Shown: positions 53,520 to 62,596 of the stretch, piece by piece
Layout: every line of letters begins with the position of its first letter
Numbering within the stretch: position 1 is the stretch's first letter
The notes under the pieces: model-generated
The model's database searches: none
What the model was told of the DNA's origin: nothing
The model's input: only the letters and a program-made list of their open reading frames with translations
Position numbers and translations under genes: made by a program
From: an uncultured Lachnospiraceae bacterium
GTDB lineage: Bacteria; Bacillota; Clostridia; Lachnospirales; Lachnospiraceae
Reading direction: 5' to 3'
Length of the DNA: 62,848 nucleotides
NCBI GenBank assembly: GCA_945949045.1
Contig: CAMFDG010000007.1
Location: 1 to 62,848, forward strand

Positions 53520-53650
53520 CAGGATGCTCGGAGAATAGACGCGGAGGACGGCAGAATGCTCGGAGAATGGACCATGAAGGCCGGCAGGGTTCTCTGAGAA
53601 TGGACCGTGAAGGCCGACAGGGTTCTCTGAGAATGGACCGTGAAGGCCGG
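53520..53650. repeat. 33-bp tandem minisatellite, 4 units
   Basis: Units at 53520-53551 (32 bp), 53552-53584, 53585-53617 and 53618-53650, GC-rich unlike the flanks. Because 33 is a multiple of three, frames stay open on both strands, producing spurious 60-107 codon ORFs with 11-residue repeats. No ribosome binding site or coding signal supports them. Confidence 0.85.
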
Positions 53651-53654
53651 CGGA

Positions 53655-53685
53655 GTCGCACGAAAATCAGTGTGGGAAGTTTTAG
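53655..53685 (+). other. Decayed copy of the 54108 terminator
   Basis: CGCAC-gaaaatca-GTGTGGGAAG-TTTTAG matches the terminator after the 36-residue gene, but the CTTCCC left arm is missing. It may mark a lost sister gene. Confidence 0.45.
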
Positions 53686-53702
53686 TTAGTAGAATTAAAT
53701 AC

Positions 53703-53921
53703 AAGCTCAATGTAATGCTCAATATTAAGCTCAATATTAAGCTCAATAGCAAACACGAACCCGCCACGCAAATCGTACATTCGATGAAAAGCGTATGTTC
53801 TCAAAGCGCCCCTCTTAAAAAGTCCGTTTTATGTCACATAAAAGATGCGATAATAGTCCCAGAACAAAGAGATTTCCGTATAGAGATTTCCATATAGAGA
53901 TCTCCGTATAGAGATCTCCGA
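53703..53921. repeat. Short tandem repeats upstream of the 36-residue gene
   Basis: A 12-bp unit AAGCTCAATATT repeats about four times in 53703-53749, and a 14-bp unit AGAGATTTCCGTAT repeats nearly four times in 53868-53921. The latter directly precedes the small gene and contains TATAGAGAT steps; whether it provides promoter or operator sites is not clear. Confidence 0.8.
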
Positions 53922-53986
53922 AAGGAAAGTCTCAAAAGAGAGGTCACAAAAATAATCACAAAATGAAAGAATGGAGGGTGAAACTT

Positions 53987-54097
53987 ATGAAGGGATATAT
54001 AGTAGAAAGCGGATACATGGGACTGATTGAGGGAAGCTATCTTTTATTTGCAGATGAAACCGATTATGAAGAAGCATATTACGAGAGTCAGCTGTAA
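53987..54097 (+). CDS. 36-residue small protein
   Basis: MKGYIVESGYMGLIEGSYLL, then FADETDYEEAYYESQL. GGAGGGTGAAACTT precedes the ATG, and a strong terminator follows 11 bases after the stop. It is acidic and Tyr-rich with a conserved-looking GYMGLIEGSYLLFADE pattern; similar short ORFs occur in Lachnospiraceae but have no assigned function. It is the only supported gene in 52.5-54.2 kb. Confidence 0.75.
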   Translation: MKGYIVESGYMGLIEGSYLLFADETDYEEAYYESQL

Positions 54098-54107
54098 TTT
54101 ATGAAAC

Positions 54108-54148
54108 CTTCCCTCACGCAAATCAGTGCGGGAAGTTTTATTATTTAT
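54108..54148 (+). terminator. Intrinsic terminator of the 36-residue gene
   Basis: CTTCCC-t-CAC (54108-54117), 8-base loop, GTG-c-GGGAAG (54126-54135), then TTTTATTATTTAT. Confidence 0.88.
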
Positions 54149-54152
54149 AAAA

Positions 54153-54186
54153 ATTCCACAGACAGGTCTTGCACCATCTGTGGAAT
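54153..54186 (-). terminator. Intrinsic terminator of the Na/Pi transporter gene
   Basis: Minus strand: ATTCCACAGA, 14-base loop, TCTGTGGAAT, then TTTTATAAATAAT. Perfect 10-bp stem, 36 bases after the transporter stop. Confidence 0.88.
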
Positions 54187-54221
54187 CACGAATCCATGGA
54201 GCCCCTCCGGCTCCCTGCGTT

Positions 54222-56036
54222 TTATGTATTTGCTTTCGCCGCCGCAAGTTGTTTTTTGCGTTCCTTCTTACTGGAGGCGATATTGTATTTTCTGGCGTAC
54301 TCCTCGAACCAATCCAGATACTGATCATTCTTCATCTGGCGCACGCTCTTTAGATATTCGTGGGTATCAAAATCTGCCGTCTCAATTTCGATCATGGCCA
54401 CGCCTACATTGGAGCAGTGGGCGGCGATACGTTCCAGATTCGTCAACAGATCATTAAAAGCGAAGCCCTGTTTCATCTCACATTTGCCTTCTTTGAGTCT
54501 TGAGATGTGCCGGTTCTTTAACTCATTGCAGAGCATTCCGATCAGTTCGCGCAGAGGCTCGACTTTTGCCGCCTTGTGCAGATCATCCTCGCAAAAGGCG
54601 TCTACGGTAAGCCCCACAATTTCCCGCACTGCGGACTCTAACACATCCAGCTCATATTGGGCAAATTCGGAAAAAGCAATCTTCTTCTCTTCCAGCTCAC
54701 CTGCCACCTTGGAGATATTCACCGCATGGTCACCAAGTCGCTCAAAATCGCTTAGCGTGTGCAGGAACTTGGAAACCTCCTGACTCTGGGACATGGAAAG
54801 CTCATGGGTTGTCAGCTGCATCAGATAGGTGCCCAGCTTATCCTCATACTTGTCAATGAGATTTTCCTTCTCCTGAATCTTATTGAACTTGTCCTGGGAG
54901 AAATCTGACAGCAGGGACATCGACCGATAAATGTTCTTTCTTGCCTTCTTAGCCATGCCGTTCATTGCGGTATGACACTGTCCGATGGCCAATGCCGGGT
55001 AGGCCAGGAATCGCTCCTCCAACAGATCGAAATCCGCCTGATCCTCCAGTTCCTCCGGGTCATCCTTGATCAGCTTGAATACCAGTTTCTCAATCAAAGA
55101 GATAAAAGGAATCAGAAGCAGGATCGTCGCCAGTCTGAATACGGTATTGAGTAATGCGATGGTCACCGGACTCATGGTCATATCCATAAACGGGAAATGA
55201 ACAAAGGCATTCACCGAATAAAAGACAATCGACCAGAACACCATGCCAAATAAATCGTTGAGAAGATAAATCAGTGCGGTACGCTTTCCGTTCTTGTTGG
55301 TTCCGATGGAAGAAAGCAGCACCGGGCAGGCGGCTCCCACACCGATTCCCATAGTAATGGGGAGTGCCGTGGCAAAGCTGATGCTTCCCGTCACCGCCAG
55401 GGCCTGTAAAATACCCACGGAGGCCGATGCACTCTGCAGAATCGCCGTAAATACAATGCCCACGATAATTCCCATGATTGGGTTGGAAAACATGGTCAGT
55501 GCATTGACAAAATGCTCGTTGTCCTTGAGGGGAGACATTGCTCCGCTCATGGTCTGCATGCCCATCATCAGAATCGCAAAGCCCAGCATGATGTCCCCTA
55601 CATTCTTATAAGAGTTCTTCTTGATGAACATCTTAAAGATGCTGCCGACAATTGCTACCACTGCCGAAATCGTAGCCGTGGACAAAAGCTGCGCCACTCC
55701 ACTGGAGCCCTCGATATAGGACAGACAGAGAATCCAGCCTGTGATACTGGTACCGATATTGGCTCCCATGATAATGCCGATGGCCTGTGCCACCTTCATA
55801 ATGCCGGAATTCACAAATCCGACCACCATAACCGTCGTCGCGGAGGACGACTGGATAATTGCCGTAACAACAGTTCCGAGAAGCACTCCCTTGATGGGAG
55901 TATTCGTGAGCTTGTACAGTACAAGCTCCAGCTTGTTTCCTGCCACCTTCTTCAGTCCGTCGCCCATTAAGGACATACCGAACAGAAACAGCGCCACTCC
56001 ACTCAGAAGCGACAGGACGATTGAAATGCCATTCAT
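54222..56036 (-). CDS. Na/Pi cotransporter family protein with PhoU-like C-domain
   Basis: 604 residues. Two Na_Pi_cotrans repeats (about 1-310) with IIQSSSATTVMVVGFVNSGI and AILQSASASVGILQALAVTG, the paired QSS motifs of the family, followed by a helical PhoU-like region (about 340-560; DFERLGDHAVNISKVA, NLERIAAHCSNVGVAM). Such proteins move phosphate with sodium and may be regulated through the PhoU part. No pst or pho genes adjoin. Confidence 0.93.
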   Translation of the reverse strand: MNGISIVLSLLSGVALFLFGMSLMGDGLKKVAGNKLELVLYKLTNTPIKGVLLGTVVTAIIQSSSATTVMVVGFVNSGIMKVAQAIGIIMGANIGTSITGWILCLSYIEGSSGVAQLLSTATISAVVAIVGSIFKMFIKKNSYKNVGDIMLGFAILMMGMQTMSGAMSPLKDNEHFVNALTMFSNPIMGIIVGIVFTAILQSASASVGILQALAVTGSISFATALPITMGIGVGAACPVLLSSIGTNKNGKRTALIYLLNDLFGMVFWSIVFYSVNAFVHFPFMDMTMSPVTIALLNTVFRLATILLLIPFISLIEKLVFKLIKDDPEELEDQADFDLLEERFLAYPALAIGQCHTAMNGMAKKARKNIYRSMSLLSDFSQDKFNKIQEKENLIDKYEDKLGTYLMQLTTHELSMSQSQEVSKFLHTLSDFERLGDHAVNISKVAGELEEKKIAFSEFAQYELDVLESAVREIVGLTVDAFCEDDLHKAAKVEPLRELIGMLCNELKNRHISRLKEGKCEMKQGFAFNDLLTNLERIAAHCSNVGVAMIEIETADFDTHEYLKSVRQMKNDQYLDWFEEYARKYNIASSKKERKKQLAAAKANT

Positions 56037-56137
56037 ACTTTATTTTCCTTTTCTCTCATGTTTTACAATAGATCTCAACTATTATAAAACACTTTGCAGG
56101 AATTTTACAATCGTTTTACCCATAATTTACCTAAATT

Positions 56138-57106
56138 TTATGAGAAAAAGGATTTGATGGCATCCAGAAGTTTCTGGAAGAAAGCACATACTTTATCCCA
56201 GACACCGGCATCCTGTAAGTTTCCCTTAATCTGGTTAGCCCAGTCCTCAGCCTGATTTGCAATACTGTCCCAGTCAAGATCCAGATTCTTTAATTTGTCC
56301 AGAAGTGCAAGAATTTTCTCCTTATCCTCCTCGGACAGCTTCAGATCATACTTCTCGGCCGCATCCTCGATAGCTGCTTTTATTTCCTCCTTGGAATCCA
56401 GATCCCCGTTTGCAATGCGGGCCTTCAGGTCAGCGATCATGGCCTCCACATCCTCGGAATCGCCGTCGATGCTCTGCTCCAGTTCCCCGGTGGTCACCAG
56501 CTCATCCATAGCTGCATCTACCACATCCTCGTTCAGTTCTTCCCCAGTCAGCTTCTCGTAGGCCTCCAGGGTTCCCACCAGCGCCGCTGTGCCGGACAGT
56601 TCAAAGGGGCCCGCCACGATTACATTGGCATCCTGTACTCCGGCGGTGGCAAGGGCATTCTTGTACATACCCGCGGTACAGTAGTTAATATTGTAGGTGG
56701 ACACCTTAAGTCCGTTTCCCTTATCTGCCAGGGAGATCATCACAGAGGAAAGTGCCCTCGTACCGATCTTTTCCTTCGGAACATAAGCATCCAGGTATTT
56801 ATGCTCCTCCTCGTTGGTCACATACACCACGTCATACTGGTCAAAATCCGCCGCCTCGATTCCCATATATTCCAGAACCTTGTGCTGCTGGTCAGCCGTC
56901 AGATCTCCCCCCAGAGCCAGATACGGGCGGTCGTCCTTCGTGATGGTGACCTCATCTCCCTCCTGCTGCTGGGTGCTTTCGCTCTGCTGTGTCACCTGTT
57001 CGGTCTCCGGAGTCAGCTCCTGTGCCCTTACTGCTGCCGGTGAGGCTGCAGCCAATGTTACCGTCGCAAGAAACAACGCTGTTAATTTCTTAATTCTTCC
57101 TTTCAT
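56138..57106 (-). CDS. DUF1002 family secreted protein
   Basis: Start at 57106 (TGGAGGTAGTAGA before ATG), 322 residues. A signal peptide (KKLTALFLATVTLAAASPAA, cleavage after VRA) is followed by a Gln/Thr-rich linker, then the DUF1002 (YpuA-type) body with PYLALGGDLTADQQHKVLEY and GTRALSSVMISLADKGNGLK. The last 80 residues are helical and charged. An extracellular protein of unknown function common in Clostridia. Confidence 0.88.
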   Translation of the reverse strand: MKGRIKKLTALFLATVTLAAASPAAVRAQELTPETEQVTQQSESTQQQEGDEVTITKDDRPYLALGGDLTADQQHKVLEYMGIEAADFDQYDVVYVTNEEEHKYLDAYVPKEKIGTRALSSVMISLADKGNGLKVSTYNINYCTAGMYKNALATAGVQDANVIVAGPFELSGTAALVGTLEAYEKLTGEELNEDVVDAAMDELVTTGELEQSIDGDSEDVEAMIADLKARIANGDLDSKEEIKAAIEDAAEKYDLKLSEEDKEKILALLDKLKNLDLDWDSIANQAEDWANQIKGNLQDAGVWDKVCAFFQKLLDAIKSFFS

Positions 57107-57144
57107 TCTACTACCTCCACTCTTTTGAAACATCGAACTTCGAT

Positions 57145-58167
57145 TTAACACCATTCATACTCCAATGAAAATGAATTGTCCTCAACATGTACTTTCGCAT
57201 ATGCGCCGCTTACCACAGGCATCATAGGTGCGTGATGGCCGATATCCAGATCCATGATGATCGGAACCCCGAATTCCTGCAAGGGTTCCGTAACCGCCCG
57301 GTACTGGTCCAGCCCAAACATTTCCTGCCCGAAACAGTAAGGCCGCCCGATCAGAAATCCCTTCACATGGGAAAACCACCCGGCCTGCTTCATCTGCCAT
57401 ACTGCCCGACGGATCGACACCACATTGAGATCGCAGGCCTCCAGAAACCAGATGATGCCGTCCTCCCGGTAGCGGTCACCAAACTCCTTCACCCGGTCAA
57501 ACCCGGTTCCGGCCAGATTCACAAGTGTGTCCATACAGCCGCCCAGAAGCCGTCCCTCAAAGTCAGCCGCCCGATCCGGAAACAGTCTGATTCTTACCGG
57601 CTCCGTCAGATGATACGGTTCCAGCGGATGATCTTCATCCTTTAAGGATTCCAGTTCCCATTTCTCATAATTGTGGATGCTGTTCCTTTTCCCGCATAAA
57701 AGATCAAAGGCATCCTGAAGAGATTCGTGCCAGGGCTCCATACCGAAGGCTGCTGCACAGGGGCCGTAAATGGCCGCCGTATCACAGAGGGTTGTGGACA
57801 AAAACGTGAAATTTGTATTGTCGGAATACCCCATAAACCACTTGGGTTTTGCGGATGCAAGCTTCTCAAAATCCACATAAGGAAGGATCTCGCACATCAG
57901 CTCTCCACCCCCACAGGAGATCAGCACATCGGAAGCCTCATCTACATAGCTGTCATTTAACTCCTGTCCGCACAGACGCGGCTCGTTGCTGATACCGATT
58001 CCCTTGTCCAAAAGGCAGTTCGGCCCCAGCTTGATGCTATAACCCAGCCTTTCAAAATGCTTTCTGGCATTTGTAAAGGCAGAAGCATAGGGTTCTGTGG
58101 CACACCCGAAGGACGGTGCCACAAATCCGATGGTCCCCTTTTCCTTTAAAAATTCCGGATATCTCAT
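57145..58167 (-). CDS. LD-carboxypeptidase (MEROPS S66)
   Basis: Start at 58167 (AAGGAGAACGTAT before ATG), 340 residues. S66 features: APSFGCATEP near the start, nucleophile Ser in FMGYSDNTNF, catalytic Glu in FLEACDLN, and His in DIGHHAPMMP. These enzymes cleave the L,D bond in murein tetrapeptides or, as MccF, detoxify microcin C. It precedes the DUF1002 gene by 38 bases in the same direction. Confidence 0.9.
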   Translation of the reverse strand: MRYPEFLKEKGTIGFVAPSFGCATEPYASAFTNARKHFERLGYSIKLGPNCLLDKGIGISNEPRLCGQELNDSYVDEASDVLISCGGGELMCEILPYVDFEKLASAKPKWFMGYSDNTNFTFLSTTLCDTAAIYGPCAAAFGMEPWHESLQDAFDLLCGKRNSIHNYEKWELESLKDEDHPLEPYHLTEPVRIRLFPDRAADFEGRLLGGCMDTLVNLAGTGFDRVKEFGDRYREDGIIWFLEACDLNVVSIRRAVWQMKQAGWFSHVKGFLIGRPYCFGQEMFGLDQYRAVTEPLQEFGVPIIMDLDIGHHAPMMPVVSGAYAKVHVEDNSFSLEYEWC

Positions 58168-58272
58168 ATACGTTCTCCTTTTCATCCTCATACTACAGCA
58201 AACCTTCTCCGTGCGCAAGAAATTGTTCCTTAAAATTTTATGAAAAAACCGCCATGCGCACTGCACAGCGGT

Positions 58273-58563
58273 CTAAGCATCTCCGACAGGAAGCCGGTAT
58301 TTCATTTTCTGTCTGGAATACAGAAGGTAGGACTTAAAATTCATCCACAACGAAAATTCCGGATGATAATGAAACTGTGTCTCATACTGAATGCCCTGCC
58401 GGTTGCACCAATTGTAAATATCCTGAAGTCCCAGCCTTTTCATGGACTTAATATTGCTCATAAAGGTCTCCACCTTCGACAGCTCTCTCTCATTATTCAC
58501 ATACAAATAAAAAATCGTGTTGGGGCATTCGATCATGATCTGTCCCTTATGCTGTTCTCTCAA
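58273..58563 (-). CDS. Unrecognised 96-residue protein
   Basis: The start is uncertain. TTG 58563 has GGGGGAGG 9 bases upstream and is chosen; ATG 58536 (from MIECPNTIFYLYVNNE) has GGGAC; GTG 58596 has no site. Basic, soluble, with aromatic residues: HYHPEFSLWMNFKSYLLYSR. Overall pattern suggests a small regulatory or binding protein, but no family is recognised. Confidence 0.6.
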   Translation of the reverse strand: MREQHKGQIMIECPNTIFYLYVNNERELSKVETFMSNIKSMKRLGLQDIYNWCNRQGIQYETQFHYHPEFSLWMNFKSYLLYSRQKMKYRLPVGDA

Positions 58564-58674
58564 GAATTTGTTCCTCCCCCTGTTCCTTTGAACCACAGGT
58601 TCTATAACTATAGTACTACACCTCTCGGCAAAATACCACAGGTTTTTGACAGATATTTGACAAATTTTTCATAT

Positions 58675-59634
58675 TTATACACCCTCGCCGCTGTCAAAAT
58701 CCGGAATATAGCTTTCCTTTGCCGTCTGCCCCTCCTGGATAAAGGCACACTCCACTCCCAGGTCAATGGCATAATCCAAAAGGCGCTCATATTCCCGTCT
58801 TGTGACAGTACGGGAAAGCTCCGGAAATTCCGCCGCCCGATCATGGAAAAGGGGCGTGTACTGACTCATCATACTTAAGTATATCCGATTCCCGTATGTT
58901 TCATGCAGATAACGGACAATTGCCTTTGCATCCCTCAAATGTCCCGGGAGCAGCAGCTGCCGCACAATGACCCCCTCCCGGATCAGTGTCCCTTCCTGGT
59001 ATTCCGTATACTTTCCATCCGTTCCTCCCGGGGCCTCGTCATAAAACAGACACCGGGGCTTCTGTCGCACCATTTCCTCTACCGCGGCTTTTGCCACAGC
59101 CGGGTAATCCTTTGCATGGGAAAAGCTCTCTGCCAGCGATGGGTCCATGTATTTAAAGTCCGGCAGATACACATCCACGATACCCTCCAGCATTTTTAAG
59201 GTATCCACCGACTCGTATCCTCCCGTATTGTAAACAACCGGCAGCAAAAGCCCCTGGTTTCTTGCCGACTCTACTGCTGTAATGATGTCCGGCACATACT
59301 GGCCAGGTGTCACCAGATTGATATTATTGGCTCCCTTTTCCTGAAGTTCCAGAAAAATTTCGGAAAGCCGCCCGGACGGAACAAGCTTTCCTGCCATTCC
59401 CCGGGCGATCGGTTCATTCTGACAGAACACACAATGGAGGGCACAGCCACTGAAAAAAACGGCACCGGAGCCTTTCGTCCCGCTGATACAGGGCTCCTCC
59501 CAGAAATGCAGCGCCGCCCGGGCGATCCGAAGGGTGCTGCCTGTGCCGCAGACGCCCGTTTCCCCATGGAGCCGGTCCGATTGACAGCTCCTCGGACAAA
59601 GATTGCATTTCTCATACAAATTCTGATTTTTCAT
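58675..59634 (-). CDS. Radical SAM protein, PflX-like (COG1313)
   Basis: 319 residues. An N-terminal Cys-rich segment (CNLCPRSCQSDRLHGETGVC) comes first, then the radical SAM motif FFSGCALHCVFCQNEPI. It resembles pyruvate-formate-lyase activating-enzyme homologues of the PflX/COG1313 group, whose target is unknown. No glycyl radical enzyme is adjacent, although the PFL/DUF711 protein is encoded 16 kb away. Divergent from the PFK gene. Confidence 0.88.
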   Translation of the reverse strand: MKNQNLYEKCNLCPRSCQSDRLHGETGVCGTGSTLRIARAALHFWEEPCISGTKGSGAVFFSGCALHCVFCQNEPIARGMAGKLVPSGRLSEIFLELQEKGANNINLVTPGQYVPDIITAVESARNQGLLLPVVYNTGGYESVDTLKMLEGIVDVYLPDFKYMDPSLAESFSHAKDYPAVAKAAVEEMVRQKPRCLFYDEAPGGTDGKYTEYQEGTLIREGVIVRQLLLPGHLRDAKAIVRYLHETYGNRIYLSMMSQYTPLFHDRAAEFPELSRTVTRREYERLLDYAIDLGVECAFIQEGQTAKESYIPDFDSGEGV

Positions 59635-59643
59635 ACCTACCTC

Positions 59644-59672
59644 TTGCGAATCTAAAAGAAAACCTCTACAAT
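59644..59672 (+). promoter_or_regulatory. Predicted promoter of the PPi-PFK gene
   Basis: TTGCGA (59644-59649), 17-base spacer, TACAAT (59667-59672), about 48 bases before the ATG. Confidence 0.7.
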
Positions 59673-59720
59673 GAGGTTATTGAAAACAAGCAGCAACATA
59701 GAATGTATAAGGAGAGTCAA

Positions 59721-60959
59721 ATGAGTCAGTCAAACTGCATGGTCGCCCAGTCCGGCGGCCCAACCACAGCCATCAATGCAAGCCTTGCCGGAGTGATCTA
59801 CGGCGTCACAAACTCCGGGAAATACGATATCTGCTATGGTTCCATCAACGGAATCCTCGGCATCTTAAACGAGCGATATCTGAATCTCACCGAGGCCATC
59901 GCGGTTCCGGACAATTACAGGCGTCTTTGCCTGTCCCCGGCTATGTATCTTGGTTCCTGCCGTTACAAGCTTCCGAACTACCGGGATGACGATTCTCCTT
60001 ATGTATTTATTTTTAACCAGTTTGAAAAGCTGGGGATCAAAGCCTTCTTCTATATAGGAGGCAATGATTCCATGGATACTGTTTTAAAGTTATCCGATTA
60101 CGCCGAAAAAATCAATAGCGATATCCGCATCATCGGCATTCCGAAGACCATCGACAACGATCTGTGCGTGACAGACCATACCCCGGGCTTTGGCTCTGCT
60201 GCCAAATATATCGCAAGCACCATGCTGGAGATTGCCCATGACACCTTTATCTATGCGGTAAAATCCGTCACCATCGTGGAGATCATGGGAAGGGATGCCG
60301 GATGGCTCACCGCCGCCAGTGCACTGGCCAGGAATGAATACAACACAGCCCCGCACTTTATCTATCTGCCGGAGGCGCCTTTTGACCAGGAGCAGTTCCT
60401 TGAGGATATCCGCACGAAGCTTAAGACCTTAAACAACGTCATCGTGGCTGTTTCGGAAGGAATCCGCGACAAAGAGGGAAATTACGTCACCTCCTCCAAG
60501 GCCATGGCAGACCAGTTTGGCCACCAGCAGCTCTCCGGAGCCGGCAAAGCGTTAGAATTTCTGGTGAAAGAAAATATCGGCGTCAAGGTCCGCTCCGTGG
60601 AGATCAACGTACTGCAGCGATGCGCTGCCCATCTGGCGTCAGCCACCGATCTAAAGGAGGCCTTTACCCTGGGGCAGAAAGCTGTAGAGCTGGCCGAAGC
60701 GCAGGTAACTGCCTCCATGGTAACTTTAGAGCGGACAGGAAATGAACCTTACACTGTTGAATACCGGTACGCGCCGATCCGTGGCATCGCCAACGAGGCT
60801 AAGCTCATTCCGAGAGCATGGATCAACGATGCCGGAAATGATATCAAACCGGAATTAGAGGAATATCTTCGTCCGCTGATTCAGGGAGAGGTTGCCGTTG
60901 AATTCGAAAACGGCATTCCGGTCTACATGCCGGTGCCCCACCTGAAACCCAAGGTGTGA
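59721..60959 (+). CDS. 6-phosphofructokinase, probably PPi-dependent
   Basis: Start at 59721 (AAGGAGAGTCAA before ATG), 412 residues. VAQSGGPTTAINASLAGVIY binds phosphate donor. YIGGNDSMDT (112-121) has Asp at the position where ATP-dependent enzymes carry Gly, and PKTIDND (141-147) has the Lys typical of PPi users. GGND rather than GGDD is a minor variant. It phosphorylates fructose-6-phosphate using pyrophosphate, reversibly. It is followed after 34 bases by an L,D-transpeptidase gene. Confidence 0.9.
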   Translation: MSQSNCMVAQSGGPTTAINASLAGVIYGVTNSGKYDICYGSINGILGILNERYLNLTEAIAVPDNYRRLCLSPAMYLGSCRYKLPNYRDDDSPYVFIFNQFEKLGIKAFFYIGGNDSMDTVLKLSDYAEKINSDIRIIGIPKTIDNDLCVTDHTPGFGSAAKYIASTMLEIAHDTFIYAVKSVTIVEIMGRDAGWLTAASALARNEYNTAPHFIYLPEAPFDQEQFLEDIRTKLKTLNNVIVAVSEGIRDKEGNYVTSSKAMADQFGHQQLSGAGKALEFLVKENIGVKVRSVEINVLQRCAAHLASATDLKEAFTLGQKAVELAEAQVTASMVTLERTGNEPYTVEYRYAPIRGIANEAKLIPRAWINDAGNDIKPELEEYLRPLIQGEVAVEFENGIPVYMPVPHLKPKV

Positions 60960-60993
60960 CAGAAGCTGTTCCACAGAAGTAAAAGGAGTTTTT

Positions 60994-62481
60994 ATGGCAT
61001 CACAGTCTACAAGCCTGAAACAAAGAAACAAGAAAAAACAAAAGAGATCTGCCTTCCTGGCAGCAGTCATCAGCGGTACCGTCCTCCTTGGGATCTATCT
61101 TTGCGTTGGCTTTTTCTACAGCAGCCACTTTTTCCCAAAGACCATTGTAGGCGGCATCCCCTGCGGCAACAAAACTGCCGGGTATGTTGAAAAGAAGAAT
61201 ATTACCAATGCGAAGGAATATCTCCTCACCATCACTGATCGCAAGGATTCCCGCTTTTCCATTAAGGGAAGTGACTTCGGTTATGAATACGATGCGATGG
61301 GTGAGGAAGAGGCTCTTCTGAAAAAACAGAATGGCTTTATCTGGCCGGCCGCCCTGATGAAAACACACACATACGAACTGGCCCGTTCCTTTACTTATGA
61401 TGAGCAGGCTCTGGAGAAGCTTCTGGACGCACTTCCTCTTTTTGATGAGGAATACATAGAGCCACCCGCAGACGCCCATCTGGACATCACGGAGGATGAC
61501 TTCAAGATCGTAAAGGAATCCGAGGGAAACCAGCCTGTCCCGGACATCATGAAAACCGAGATCAAAGCAGCCATTGAAAATCAAAAGACCAAGCTGACCC
61601 TCTCCGATAACTGCTATGAGAAGCCAAATGTTTACGCCGATGATCCATCCATAACAGAGGTTGCAGATAAGATAGAACGTTTTACCGCCTCCACCGTCCA
61701 TTATGAGATTGACGGAGCCGATGAAACGGTCGATAAAAAACGGATTCTCTCCTTCCTTGACATCGGGGAGGACGGCGATGTTTCCTTAAATGATGATAAG
61801 ATCACCCAGTATGTCCAGCACCTTGCCAGCACCTACAATACCTACGGAGATGTACGGACATTCAAAACCTCGAAGAAGGATAAGGTCAAGATCGGCGGTG
61901 GCGACTACGGCTGGGTCGTGAGCAAATCGAAGGAAAAGGAACAGCTTCTTGCCGACCTGAAGGGCGGTGTCCCGGTAGATCGCGAACCGGTCTATGAACA
62001 GCGGGCTGAAAAAAGCGGCCTCGATGATATCGGCGACACCTATATCGAGATTGATTACACAAACCAGCACCTATGGTATTACAAGGAAGGAAAGCTTGTG
62101 ACGGACACGGACATCGTTTCCGGCAATATCAACCGCGGCAATGGCTCCCCGGACGGTGTTTATAAAATCGTATACAAAGAGCGAAATGCTACCCTGGTGG
62201 GCGAAAATTATGCTTCCGATGTAAAGTATTTCATGCCTTTTGCCTACAATGTGGGCATTCACGATGCCAGCTGGCGTCACGGCAAATTCGGCGAAGAGAT
62301 TTACAAGACCAACGGTTCCCACGGCTGTATCAATGTGCCGGAGGACATTGCCGAGAAGCTCTTTGAGACGGTTGAAACCGGCACTCCGGTCATCGCCTAT
62401 TACAGAGAGCCGGTAGAATTAACCGCAGAAAACGCACGGATTTCCAATGCATACTCCTATGTGGATCCCAAGAAGGAGTAA
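60994..62481 (+). CDS. L,D-transpeptidase (YkuD) with peptidoglycan-binding N-domain
   Basis: 495 residues. One membrane anchor (about 19-42), two PG_binding_4-type regions (about 60-330), and a C-terminal YkuD domain. The catalytic motif GSHGCINVP is intact, and DYTNQHLWYYKEG is the domain start. It makes 3-3 cross-links in peptidoglycan or attaches proteins to it, outside the membrane. AAAAGGAG precedes the ATG. It shares a transcript with the PFK gene and ends before a strong terminator. Confidence 0.93.
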   Translation: MASQSTSLKQRNKKKQKRSAFLAAVISGTVLLGIYLCVGFFYSSHFFPKTIVGGIPCGNKTAGYVEKKNITNAKEYLLTITDRKDSRFSIKGSDFGYEYDAMGEEEALLKKQNGFIWPAALMKTHTYELARSFTYDEQALEKLLDALPLFDEEYIEPPADAHLDITEDDFKIVKESEGNQPVPDIMKTEIKAAIENQKTKLTLSDNCYEKPNVYADDPSITEVADKIERFTASTVHYEIDGADETVDKKRILSFLDIGEDGDVSLNDDKITQYVQHLASTYNTYGDVRTFKTSKKDKVKIGGGDYGWVVSKSKEKEQLLADLKGGVPVDREPVYEQRAEKSGLDDIGDTYIEIDYTNQHLWYYKEGKLVTDTDIVSGNINRGNGSPDGVYKIVYKERNATLVGENYASDVKYFMPFAYNVGIHDASWRHGKFGEEIYKTNGSHGCINVPEDIAEKLFETVETGTPVIAYYREPVELTAENARISNAYSYVDPKKE

Positions 62482-62491
62482 ATTATACTTC

Positions 62492-62529
62492 ATATCCTTT
62501 GATGCTGCAAATATCCTTTGATGCTACAA
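62492..62529. repeat. 19-bp direct repeat before the terminator
   Basis: ATATCCTTTGATGCTGCAA (62492-62510) is followed directly by a copy with one difference (62511-62529). Confidence 0.9.
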
Positions 62530-62530
62530 A

Positions 62531-62572
62531 GCCCGCAGTCAGCTTGTTTCTGCTGACTGCGGGCTTTCTCTC
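62531..62572 (+). terminator. Intrinsic terminator of the PFK/L,D-transpeptidase unit
   Basis: GCCCGCAGTCAGC (62531-62543), 8-base loop, GCTGACTGCGGGC (62552-62564), then TTTCTCTCTT. Perfect 13-bp stem. Confidence 0.95.
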
Positions 62573-62596
62573 TTCGCCCACGACGGCCTGGCAAAT

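Noticed and set aside
53444-53767. 107-codon minus-strand ORF with a hydrophobic N-terminus and 11-residue repeats
   Set aside because: The hydrophobic start comes from a 12-bp DNA repeat and the rest from a 33-bp minisatellite; GTG start without ribosome binding site.
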